The position numbers and the translations under genes were made by a program. Positions 1 through 13,654 of a stretch of 13,654 nt of DNA are shown here, one piece after another. The first letter of the stretch is position 1. Every line of letters starts with the position of its first letter. Origin of the DNA: Hyphochytrium catenoides (taxonomy: Eukaryota > Sar > Hyphochytriomycetes > Hyphochytriales > Hyphochytriaceae); the NCBI GenBank assembly GCA_900088475.1, contig FLMG01002697.1, positions 1-13,654 on the forward strand, given 5' to 3'. A model generated the notes under the pieces. It did no database searches and was not told where the DNA came from. It saw only the letters and a list, made by a program, of their open reading frames with translations.

Positions 1-12
1 CCCCCCCCCCCC
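1..12. repeat. C homopolymer at window edge
   Basis: Twelve C in a row open the window (a G run on the minus strand, inside intron 3 of the MGST3-like gene, about 30 nt past its donor). It may be a real intronic homopolymer or the place where an assembly broke. Confidence 0.9.
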
Positions 13-44
13 AATGGCGTGCTTCTCTTTCCATTGCCACTTAC

Positions 45-686
45 CGAAGCTTCCTCTCATCCTCTTTGATGGGTCCCCGCTCTGATATCCAATCATATAG
101 AACAAGAAGCCCAAGGACCGCAAGACACCAGCCGCAGCAGCAATCTCAGGGCGAAAGATACTAAGATGACATAATGCATGGGGGAGCGAGAGTGGAGATA
201 TTAGTGGACGAAAGAAAGTGCAAATCAGGCGAAATCCTATTGACTTACGAGCCTGCAAGTAGCAAAAAGATATGCTGAGGGATATTCTCTAATACATTCT
301 GGTGCGCTCTTTGGTAGCAGTTAAAGGCTTTGTGATTCTTGTTGGAGGCCTCAGCGTACATCTAAGCGAGCATACACAGCGAAGTGGAATTAGTGAGAGT
401 AGTTCGTTATAACCTTAATGACAGAGGGAAGGGGAATACATAGAACCAACCGCAGCAGAGAGTATCACAAGAACGATGAATGCCCAACTGTAGAGGTAAT
501 ATGAGTCCATCAGGAAGAAGATAAGCTCTTTATGCTACATGGGTCCAGTCTTACCGTGGGATAGGGCACATCGTACTTCTTTCTAGCCTTGCCCACTCCA
601 ATTGCTCCGTAGGCGGCAACCACAAAGGTGAAGATGCCGCTGAGAACAACAAGGCCATGCCCAGGTTGTAAAAGTACGAGAGACAT
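45..686 (-). CDS. MGST3: MGST3-like microsomal glutathione S-transferase (MAPEG family), 3' end missing
   Basis: A spliced gene read on the minus strand. Exons are 686-555, 361-249 and 160-45, and the last ends in phase 1 at a GTAAGT donor, so the final exon lies beyond the left edge. Donors are GTAAGA, GTAAGT and GTAAGT; acceptors end CTTAG. The exons give 120 residues plus one base; human MGST3 is about 150. Visible family marks are a first membrane helix at about residues 11-32, then KARKKYDVPYPT (33-44) and MYA (45-47), the MAPEG core QRAHQN at 61-66, IFRPEIA at 83-89, and YQSGDPSKRMRG at 107-118, which matches the GEPSKR stretch of MGST3. The ATG at 686 is the first after an in-frame TAA eight codons upstream and gives the usual N-terminal length. 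MGST3 proteins are four-helix ER or outer-organelle membrane enzymes with glutathione peroxidase and conjugating activity. The family call is secure; substrate and location are inferred. Confidence 0.93.
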
Positions 687-777
687 ACTAGAAGGAAGGT
701 CAAAAGGTTACGCTCACTACCTGGGCCCGGAAAGACTAACTTTGCAATGTGTAGTACCAAGGAAGATGGGAAATGAG

Positions 778-993
778 CTAGGGACAGAGGTCCAAGGGAA
801 AGAAGGACTCAAGAAGCGGTTTGACGCCGAGGAGCATCTCAGTCATCAAGAACCTTCCGATGATGATCAGGCCGTAGACCTGCAGGTAGAACCACCACCG
901 CAAAAGCCATTGGATCAACGCAGCGCCACCCTTCCACTTCGTGCTTTCGCCATCTCCAGCGTCAAGCAAGCTGCTAGGCAGATCCATCATCAT
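778..993 (-). CDS. Doubtful 71-codon hydrophobic ORF
   Basis: The minus strand holds an ATG-started ORF with a strongly hydrophobic middle, including LIQWLLRWWFYLQVYGLIII and then RFLMTEMLLGVKPLL, as in a one- or two-helix membrane protein. An in-frame TGA lies just before the triple ATG. It sits about 90 nt upstream of the MGST3-like start on the same strand, so it could be part of that transcript's leader, a separate small membrane protein, or chance. Its 3' end (CT-rich, ending CCCTAG) looks as much like a splice acceptor as a stop codon, which argues against it being a finished gene. I recognise no family. Confidence 0.22.
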   Translation of the reverse strand: MMMDLPSSLLDAGDGESTKWKGGAALIQWLLRWWFYLQVYGLIIIGRFLMTEMLLGVKPLLESFFPLDLCP

Positions 994-1496
994 CTCTCAA
1001 GGTGATGAGGTTCTATGGATGAAGGAAGAACAGGATCGAAGGTGAGCTGAAGCTTGGAGACATCACTTTTGGATCTCATCCGTGAGCAAGGAGGTAAATC
1101 TAAGAGTAACCTCTCATCTATAAAACTCTATGATATATAAGGATACGGTTAAGGATCAGGTAAGGATGGCGAAGAAGGAGGGTCCTACCTCCTCTCCTTT
1201 GTCGTCACCAACGCCACTTGTCAAGCACTTGAACCTTCACCAGGAACACAACAACCCTTCAATCCGCTATTTTACAGTTCCGAATAAGGGATAAACTCAT
1301 GGGAGTCGTCCTTGTGTTGGCTTTATAAATCGAAACTGTCATTTTGCGTCTTGAAAGGACCCTTTCTTCAAAGCGCTATAACGATCTAGAATTGGAGATC
1401 TCCCAAATTAGACGGTTTGGCACCGCACGTCAGAATCCACATCGGTCCCCCAAGAGAATCAGATGTTGATTCTCCCAGAGTCTTCAGTCTTTTACT

Positions 1497-1552
1497 CTAG
1501 CACTCTGTCTCGCTCTCATTCTGTCTGTCTCCTCCTCTCTGTCTCTTCTCTG
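1497..1552 (+). repeat. CT/TCTG-rich low-complexity tract
   Basis: An irregular microsatellite of CTCT, TCTG and TCTC units upstream of PEX6. The PEX6 introns carry similar pyrimidine-rich runs on the same strand, so this may be the tract of a 5' UTR intron. Confidence 0.7.
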
Positions 1553-1923
1553 ATGGTTAGTATCCTAGCCCTACTACATTAACAGGTCTGTCTCTATCAT
1601 GCTCTCTGTCTCTCACAATAACTTTTTTCCGGAGCTCGTTTCTCTTGCCTGCCTCCAATGAACTTCATGAGTCTCTGAGCTTCATAAAGCTTCAAGAGTC
1701 AGGACGCAGACCTGTGACAGAGAGAGTGTGAGACTCTCTAGATCATAACGAAGAGGAAATAGCGAAGCAACGAGGCCTGGCGAAGCACTAGGGTTAGGCC
1801 AGTGGCCATGCCTGCTGTCAAAGGCAGCATTTCCTCTGATATGCGTGCACTCAAGCGGTGATGATCTGCGTAAGCTCCTTCGGAAGGTGAGGTAGTTGCG
1901 AGTTCGCTGGCTGGCGGCAAAAG

Positions 1924-7478
<5,555 letters not shown>

Positions 7479-7814
7479 GATTCTAAGGGGTTCTTCCCAT
7501 GCCGTCGCTGGGAAATCGGAACCTGCCCACCTTCAGTTGTCTCATGACATTGTAAATAGAAACTTCTTTCTCTGCTATAGACTTACGGAAGCTAGAGCTG
7601 AAGAACGCAGTCTTCCTTTCGTCTACGACGTCTCGATTTGTTAGACTTCCGTGAAAAGGTTTGAAAGCTTTACTGGCACGATGAGATGAGAAGGACGAGC
7701 ACATGTGCGGGCGTCACACTCGCCGACATGGAGGAGCCCGTCTGCTGTGCCAAGCGTTGATGGTTGCCTATACCTTTAGATCATGTTACCTTTCAAGGTG
7801 CTACTGATGCTGAT

Positions 7815-7952
7815 AAGGTAAAGAAGAAAGAGGCATGAGAGTAGAAGGTCATGGAGGGATAGGGAGAGAATAAGTAAGAAGAGGGATAGAAGAGGAAGAG
7901 AAGATAAGAAGAGAGCGCAAAAAGGAAGATAAGATAAGAAGAGAGAAGCAAG
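7815..7952 (+). repeat. Polypurine tract with a 30-bp direct repeat
   Basis: About 140 nt are nearly all A and G on the plus strand. GATAAGAAGAGAG occurs at 7903-7915 and again at 7933-7945, and shorter GATAAG and AAGAAGAG units are scattered around. On the minus strand this is a CT-rich run like those in introns, which would suit an intron or trailer of a minus-strand transcript. It could also simply be a decayed microsatellite. Confidence 0.85.
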
Positions 7953-8242
7953 ACCTATATCTCTATTTTTGCAAGGACAACAATCAACAGACTTTGAGAC
8001 AAATTAGTCGTCTGACCTTGGTCTGACATAATGGAGGCAACGGACAAGAAGGGGAGGACTCCTTTCTGCTATACCCGTCGCCTAGAGAGGCAACCAACTG
8101 AAGAGTAGACTGTGGTTGCACTATCTTCCTTACCCATTTCAGAGGTATAGCCTAGCACGAGAATGAAGAGTCATCCTCTCTCATCATCTCAAGGCCGAAA
8201 CCTGTGCATCATCATCACGAAGACCTTTCTTACCCTTTCCCA

Positions 8243-8873
8243 TCAGAAGGAGGGGAAGGCAGGACATTGGACCGAACAACATAGATCAAATAGAGATGTT
8301 GAAGGAGGAACAGTCCCACTAACGTTCTTAGCAAAGCCTGCTATTGCGTCATAGCGGACGAGGGCGATAAGCTTGTGTGTGAAGTGATAAGAGAGAAGTA
8401 TCGCAGGGATGACCCAGAAGCTGAAGATGTTCAGGGAAGAACCAAAAGGGCAGCAGCAGCCAGGACTGGCTATCGTGACAAGGGATGCGCTACAGAGAAC
8501 TTGGCATGACCACAATCCTTCCACAGCTCGTCACAGGCTTCGTCCTCTGCTGAAGACATTCGTCGTAGTAGAAAAAGTGGGCGCTGCTGGCCTAAGCAGG
8601 TTGAGAGGTGGAAAAGCGCTAAGCGGCGCGGCCCTGCCGGTACTCCTTGTGTCTTCCTCTCCCCATCCAACAACATTTGTTCCCAGCTGCTCCTTAGAAG
8701 TCGTTCTCCTCTTGATTGTCGTCTTCTCTCCCCTCACAAGCTGCATCTTGGACTCATACTCAGTCACTTACTTCCTGCCATCCTGTGACGCCTTTCCAGT
8801 ATAGGCTGGTGCGCAGGCAATCGGCCCACACACGACAGGAGTACTCTCCGCTGGTTTCTTTGCTGGACTCCAT
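8243..8873 (-). CDS. Candidate small spliced gene, unknown product
   Basis: On the minus strand an ATG at 8873 opens 34 codons (start MESSKETSGEY, end GWQE at 8772) followed by a perfect GTAAGT donor. About 180 nt later a strong acceptor (CT-rich tract ending CTTAG) leads in the same phase to ASSAHFFYYDECLQQRTKPV at about 8586 and on to a TAG. If a weaker GTAGCG donor just before that TAG is used, a third exon beginning near 8421 would supply a hydrophobic segment (FWVIPAILLSYHFTHKLIAL) and run to a stop at 8243. I recognise no family. The first two exons have good splice signals; the third is speculative. All three frames of exon 1 are open, which weakens the case. Confidence 0.3.
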
Positions 8874-8887
8874 GAGTAGAGCGATGA

Positions 8888-9136
8888 CATCACAAAGAAA
8901 CTGGCAGAGCTCAAGTCAGAATATTTTCAGTCGACTTACGATTAGTCGCATGCGGTTCAATGGGTAGGTCAGCCCAACGCCCCTCTGAACTGATAATAAA
9001 GTCATTCCGGCGCTTCTCATGGGGACTACACGCCATTGTGGATGGCATTGCCTGGGCTACTACTAGTGATGTTATGTGCTGGGCGGACCAAGGGAAGAGC
9101 CACGATGTATTTACTACTCCGCCATTGCAACGCTAG
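8888..9136 (+). other. Open plus-strand stretch, possible gene or element fragment
   Basis: Between an in-frame TGA at 8885 and a TAG at 9134 lie 82 open codons, with a possible ATG at 8960. The downstream half reads like a real protein (GLHAIVDGIAWATTSDVMCW, then ADQGKSHDVFTTPP), but I recognise no family. The minus strand over much of this interval is also open, and I cannot decide between the strands by eye. It could be a fragment of an old mobile element beside the transposon-like gene, an internal exon, or chance. Confidence 0.2.
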
Positions 9137-9357
9137 AAGAGCTGAAGTTATCCCGTTCATGAAATGGTGTCCTCCAAAGGGTGCGGGGCTGTTCCTCCTT
9201 GTCAATAATAACGTTGATTGAAGCTACTACGCCATATCCCTTATGTCTTCGCTAAACCGAGCTCTTGAACGGCTGGCGAGCCTATAGGTAAGGTGTCAGA
9301 CCATCAGGCACTGTCCCGCAGATTTAAGGAAGGCGGTGCCCAGTCTGCGGACAACTC

Positions 9358-12300
9358 TCATAGCAGGTGGGGCCGACCTCTCTTCTTTTCGTTACTTCGA
9401 ACCAAGAAGCATGATGAGTTCTCCATCATTAGGGATAGAGCTGGTAGGTGCTTGTGCTTGGGCTGAATAAAGCTAGGATTATTTGGTCCATTGTTCGAAA
9501 GTGATGCTGTGATCACTTCATCTGAGTCCAAGTAGGTCCGAACTCCTGCAAGGAGCACATCGGGAAAGAACCACGTACTGGTAGCACCTTCAAGTGACGA
9601 CGGTGAAGATATCTCTCCAAGCTCCGGGTCCAAGGGTATGACGTGCTCTGCAGGGATGTTTTTGATGGCACTGAGGTACTGACCGGAAACCCAAGCGTAG
9701 CCTTCAGAGATACGAGCCAGCTTGAAGGGCAGGATTGTCACCAGGGTTCCACCTCTCAGCTGTCCAGAGCGAAAGGACTTCTTCGCTGTCCTATCTTGAA
9801 TCAGATCTAAAGCTCCAACAAAGAAGGAGTAAGCCACAGGGTGTCCGTGACCCCCCTTTGTTTTGAATAAGAAGGCTATAGGATCCCCGCAGTCAGCATG
9901 TGGGCAAGAAGACCCCTCCTCTTCTTGCTGAATAGTAAGATCCAGTCCTGCAGGCACGTCTTGAGGCACGTTTCCAAACTCTGTGTAGCCTCGGACCCTT
10001 CGTAGGCGGTCAGTAGACAGAGCTTTGTGGAAGCTCTCCTCCAGCATGAGCCGTACCGCGGTTTGCTTCTTAACGTTCACACCTTCAACTGAAACAAAAG
10101 GATCAATTCCTGCAGCCGTTGAGTTATGGGATGCATCAAGTAGCGCCTCGTCAACCTCCAGTCGCTCCTCATCCTCCTCGTCGGCAGGATGATTGAGAGC
10201 TGATTGATATCGCTATCATTTGGGCGAGTTCCTACCGAAGAGGAATTAGCCTCTGTCGCACCGGCTCTAGAAACCTCTACCTCCTTTTGATCATCCAAAC
10301 CTTGAGCTTCTTCTTCACTAAAGCCATCCTCTTCACCACTGCTGACTCCCACAGGCGCGCCAAAGGGCCTTAGCAGACTAACTCCTTCTTTCTCAGCTGT
10401 GTCCCACAAGCCGTCTATCATTTCATCGAGGTTTGCTTTTCTGAAAGCCAGGTCACAACGGTCACGTCCAAAGTCCCACATCTGCCGTACATCCGCTGAG
10501 GATGCGCTCACCTCTCCTTTCCAAGACCTGGGGTTTAGATGACCAATGCCATCCTCAAAAGCAACCTTGAGATGCTTGTGTCCACGGTCTAAATCTGGGT
10601 ACTTTTGAAAAATGCGCAGCAGCTGGGCGGCACTTGCTAGATTGGATCGCAGCTGAAGAATGTCCATGTTGGGTGCGTGGTTGGTGGTACGAGCCATGCT
10701 GAAGAGTACCTCTTCCAAGTCCGTGCCCAGAAGGAAAAAGTGAATAGGCAAGCTAGGGTTAACAGCTTGAGCTTTTAGTACAAAGCTAAAAAAGGCTCTA
10801 ACCAGAACCTGCAAGTCGTAGTATAGCTGCCCAGGAAGAAAACTCGTCTTGTTCCAGCGCCAGCAGACAAACATGATGTGGGCTGCTGTAGACATTTCAG
10901 CCAGTTGTTCCGCCAACGTCATCGTGACGTCTATCAGTGGCCTTAGTAGCGCGCTTACCAGACGACTCAAAATCGTGAAGGACGGCAGCATGGCTTTTAG
11001 CGAGAGAGCATTATGTCCCGGCGGTGTCCTAGAAGTGTTAAGAGACTCGTTGAGCTCCGCCAATGAGGAAGTGGAATGACCAGCAACCATTGCAAAGAGC
11101 TGAGTGCAGATCTTGACGTTCATTTTGTCATTCACGTCTAATAGGGACCTAAGCTTTGACGGACTGTGTCCGAGCGCCACTAACAGTCCAGTCAGTCTAA
11201 ACTTGTCAAATGAAGCACCACTAATTCTGACTCCGACAGAAGAGCACAGTCTCGTCCGCAATCTCTTCAGATCATTCTTCGGATCAGTACCGAACTCGGT
11301 CAAATTGCCATCACCATAAGCAAGATCTAGGAGATTGAGACGGCGAAGAACCTTGTAGACGCCAGCCATGGGCTCAGACTCTGGAACGGCTGCACGCTCA
11401 TCTAGACTTCGTCCATTAGCGTCTATGATGCTAAAGTTTGAGTGCCTTCGTCGGGAGTCCCCATTTGTAAAGTCGCCAGCATAGACTGCTCTCCTACCTT
11501 TCAGCTTGGCGACCATCACTTTAACAATGGTCTCCGTAACTTTCCTGTGAAAGGCCGCATCATTCGCTTTGCAGGAAGGGAATATGAGTACGGGTCTGGC
11601 TGCATAGTTATGGCCGTCCATTATAGATATGGAGACCACTGTCGCTTCCACAGCTTGATGATGGCGCCCACTTCTGAGAGCGTTCGTGAAAGTGTTAAGA
11701 TCGTATTGGGTGCGGAGTTCCCTGCAAATACCGTCCCCATGCTCCGTACAGGCACCCCAAATCGCGTTGTCTGCTGGATCATATCTGAACCGCTGCCAGA
11801 ATTGTAAGATGAACAGTAAGCTGCCCTCAGTAATATCATCGTGGCTGTGAAGAGGAAAGAATTACCTTTGCCAACGCAATCTCATCCCTCATGGTGAATA
11901 TAAGCACGTTAGCAAGATTCAGGCTCTTGTCAAGAACGAGGTCCAGATTGTATGCCAAGTCCGCGTCTAGACGCTCCAAGCTCTGCGTTGCCCTAAGGTC
12001 CATCTTGGCCCCTAGCTGGTAAAGCCACGACAGCTGAGGCAAACCGCACATTCGTGCTAAAAGATGGACCATCATAGGAGCACCAATCCTTAGCACCAGC
12101 ATCCCCAAATCAACGTCCTTCTGGTCGAATCCCTTGGCCTTGTATCTATACTCCGCAGCCTTGCCTAATTTCTCCACAATATAGCCTATGCTGCGCCCTT
12201 CCCGTAACGCCCCGGCAACAACATGTCTCAGCCTTGGGACGTCATTGCTTGAGATAGCTAGTACCATCTTTTTGTAGATATTGAGCTTCTTAGCCTGACG

Positions 12301-13290
12301 CAAGTTATTCCTTCTCGCAGTCAGCAGTCTTAGTCTCTTCGTCGCGGCTTCAACTGCTAGCTTGTCCTTGCGCTCCTTCAACTGAGCATACGTCCGATAG
12401 TTGTCCGCTAGATTTGGATGCTCCTCATTTGCGCGCCTCTCAAGGTTCACGACAGTGCGCAGATATTTCAAACCGGAACAGGGTTTACAGGATAGTGCCG
12501 GAGAAGCCACAATCTTTTTGCAGTCACTTGCTAAGATGGCATCCTCAGTGAATTTGAAAGATCGTTGGTTAGGCGGCAGGGCGAAGGGAAGGTTAAGGTG
12601 CACCGGCTCAGGCACTTGCGGTTTGTATCCATTGCAGTAAGAGAACGCTCCATGCCGAATGCCGTCTTCAATTCTTGTCCTAATAGCCTCGAGAAGGCAT
12701 GGCGCCACTGCAATAGGTTGAGACAGAGACGGCGAAGATCTGGTGGGTCGAAGCTCAAGCGATGCAAGTTCTGGCCCGTTACTAGTGTTGTCAGGATGAA
12801 CTTCCTCTGCGGCAGACAATACTTCATCAGCATCCGCGCCGTCGCTGTCGGAGCCGATAATCGTTGCACCACCGCCCTTCTCCAAAGCTTCTCCTCCACC
12901 ATCACCTCGGCACCTTAGCTCTTCTCGACTATGCTTTGGCTTCTTCGCGAAAAAGCGGCCTATCTTGGGAACAGAGGCCATCATCACACGACGGTTTCTT
13001 TCCATGACGGCGGTCTTATCTTCACATGTTTTCATGTGTCGATCTCTGTTGGCAACATTGTCATAAGGCCCGAATTCCCTCTTACAGTGAGGACAAGGAT
13101 CCAAGGCAGGTCTCTGCTTCCACTTCTTGCCTGAACAACCTACAGCGCCTTCCACGATGAGAATGGCGGAAAGAAGATCAACAACAATGAAAGAGGCAAC
13201 AACAACGAGGAAGGTAGTGGTGCAGTGCTCCTTGCCAGCGGTAGAAGAAAAGGTCGGGGCCGATAGAACTTGGTAGTATCGACCTATCAT
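9358..13290 (-). CDS. Large zinc-finger, transposase-like protein, probably from a mobile element; frame displaced once
   Basis: Minus-strand exon 1 is 13290-11866. It holds a C2HC finger (CPHCKREF to HMKTC, about 13095-13020), an acidic Ser-rich spacer, then a helical region with YKAKGFDQKDVDLGMLVLRI and CGLPQLSWLY. A 73-nt intron (11865-11793, GTAATT to GGCAG) joins DEIALAK to RFRYDPADNAIWGACTEHG in phase. Exon 2 carries HHQAVEATVVSI, YAARPVLIFPSCK, YAGDFTNGDSRRR, LLDVNDKMNV, LGTDLEEVLF and HLNPRSWKGEV. Near 10212-10190 the reading moves by -1 into a frame ending at 9358, which starts acidic (HPADEEDEERLEVDEALL) and continues FVSVEGVNVKK and STDRLRRVRGYTEF. Total is about 1,280 residues. 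The order and spacing of these blocks match, from memory, a large uncharacterised family in mushroom-forming fungi. A transposase role is inferred. Whether it is intact is doubtful because of the frame change. The start is uncertain. Confidence 0.78.
9358..13290 (-). mobile_element. Probable body of a DNA-transposon-like element, ends not found
   Basis: The single large gene fills the interval. It has a DNA-binding finger and an acidic, repeat-family look, and it differs sharply in exon architecture from its neighbours (two long exons and one 73-nt intron, against twelve mostly short exons in PEX6). I compared the flanks 9230-9357 and 13306-13440 by eye and saw no matching terminal inverted repeats or target duplications, so the true ends lie outside this span or are decayed. 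Confidence 0.45.
11793..11865 (-). other. 73-nt intron in the transposon-like gene
   Basis: It starts GTAATTC after a Lys codon and ends TCTGGCAG before CGG, phase 0 on both sides, with a short CT-rich run. The exon 1 frame meets a stop 31 nt into the intron, while the downstream frame is open from 11792, so splicing restores one continuous protein whose two halves fit the same family. Confidence 0.85.
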
Positions 13291-13390
13291 CAGAAAGGAA
13301 ATCAAACTCGATTTTTGTGCTCAACAAGACGAGACTGGAACTCTCGAAATCTGCTTGCTGCTTTCCTTTTATTAGCGCGCCATTCTAAAA

Positions 13391-13600
13391 ACGAAGGGCT
13401 AAAATTCACTTCTACAGTGGGGAAAAGTTGCGAATCTGGGGGGCCTCTAGGAATATTAACTATGGGGTTTCGGATGAGAAAACTCAAAAGGGTTGGGAGG
13501 TCTGGGGCTCCGACAACTCCATAGATAATATTCCTAAAAGGCCAGATTCGCATCTTTTCCCTACAAGTAGGAATGAATTTCCTGATAAGTTAGCTCTTCG
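13391..13600. repeat. Imperfect inverted repeat (foldback), arms about 85-90 nt
   Basis: The left arm (13391-13474) matches the reverse complement of the right arm (13509-13600), leaving a 34-nt spacer. Shared blocks include GCGAATCTGG (13430-13439 against 13542-13551), TAGGAATATTA, CTATGG, GGGAAAAG and the innermost TCGGA/TCCGA pair. By eye identity is about 80 percent with a few short gaps. The pattern fits a small foldback element or MITE, two copies of a repeat inserted head to head, or a hairpin-forming transcript. It lies about 100 bases upstream of the transposon-like gene and could be part of that element's end. Confidence 0.88.
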
Positions 13601-13654
13601 CCCTTATAAATTAACTGAAGAAATGGCCTAACCTTACCACAGGCTCCTAAATAT

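Larger units (their letters stand above)
687..1923. promoter_or_regulatory. Divergent intergenic region between MGST3-like and PEX6
   Basis: About 1.24 kb lies between the two divergent start codons. Apart from the doubtful ORF at 778-993 I see no gene. It contains three copies of TAAGGAT at 1138, 1150 and 1161, a perfect 8-bp hairpin (1454-1461 pairing with 1467-1474 around a 5-nt loop), and a CT-rich run at about 1497-1552 that could belong to a 5' UTR intron of PEX6. No TATA box or initiator can be assigned with confidence. Promoters for both flanking genes must lie here unless a leader exon is further away. Confidence 0.55.
7479..9357. other. Region between PEX6 and the transposon-like gene
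   Basis: After the PEX6 stop the first 300 bases or so are probably 3' UTR; I see no gene there. Then follow a polypurine tract (7815-7952), a weak spliced candidate on the minus strand (8243-8873), and an open plus-strand stretch (8888-9136). An AATAAA lies at 8995-9000 on the plus strand, too far from PEX6 to be its likely signal. From 9137 to 9357 I see nothing recognisable. Confidence 0.6.

Noticed and set aside
628-1005. 125-codon plus-strand ORF
   Set aside because: It runs antisense to exon 1 of the MGST3-like gene, has no recognisable domain, and the minus-strand reading there is strongly supported.
1454-1474. 8-bp perfect hairpin as a terminator or RNA element
   Set aside because: It is too short to mean much in a eukaryotic intergenic region and has no T run or second signal.
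7483-7704. 73-codon minus-strand ORF after PEX6
   Set aside because: It lies antisense to the probable PEX6 3' UTR and has no domain or good splice context.
10218-10224. Slippery heptamer C CCA AAT in the correct frame as a programmed -1 shift site
   Set aside because: A -1 slip there reads CCC AAA and then hits TGA TAG at once, so it cannot give the observed downstream frame.
10849-12918. Several plus-strand ORFs of 70-120 codons
   Set aside because: They are shadows of the minus-strand transposon-like gene, whose frame is continuous and family-like.
13270-13631. Short ORFs on both strands at the right edge sharing MRIW and NIP..DS.LFPT motifs
   Set aside because: Their similarity follows from the inverted repeat; there is no independent sign of coding.

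Overview
The window looks like nuclear DNA of an intron-rich protist. Two housekeeping genes are split into many short exons by GT-AG introns of about 90-360 nt with CT-rich tracts, and their protein products match eukaryote-only families. The intron style, roughly balanced base composition and A-rich start contexts would fit a coccidian-type apicomplexan or a relative, but that is inference; no taxonomic marker is present.

Layout. (1) 45-686, minus strand: the first three exons of an MGST3-like MAPEG membrane protein, running off the left edge. (2) 687-1923: divergent intergenic and promoter region, with a doubtful 71-codon hydrophobic ORF on the minus strand. (3) 1924-7478, plus strand: a complete 12-exon PEX6 gene. 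My splice model joins to exactly 1,005 codons including the stop (1,004 aa), with a degenerate D1 ATPase domain and a fully canonical D2. (4) 7479-9357: mostly unassigned, with a polypurine tract, a weak candidate spliced gene on the minus strand and an unexplained open stretch on the plus strand. (5) 9358-13290, minus strand: a large transposon-like gene. It has an N-terminal zinc finger, one confident 73-nt intron and one unexplained -1 frame displacement, and it resembles a family I know mainly as uncharacterised proteins of mushroom-forming fungi. (6) 13391-13600: an imperfect inverted repeat with arms of about 85-90 nt around a 34-nt spacer.

How the genes relate. PEX6 and the MGST3-like gene are head to head, about 1.24 kb between start codons, and could share a control region. 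PEX6 would work with PEX1 (not in the window) to extract the import receptor PEX5 from peroxisomes. MGST3-like enzymes handle lipid peroxides and glutathione conjugates in internal membranes. The right-hand third looks like inserted mobile DNA unrelated to the two housekeeping genes.
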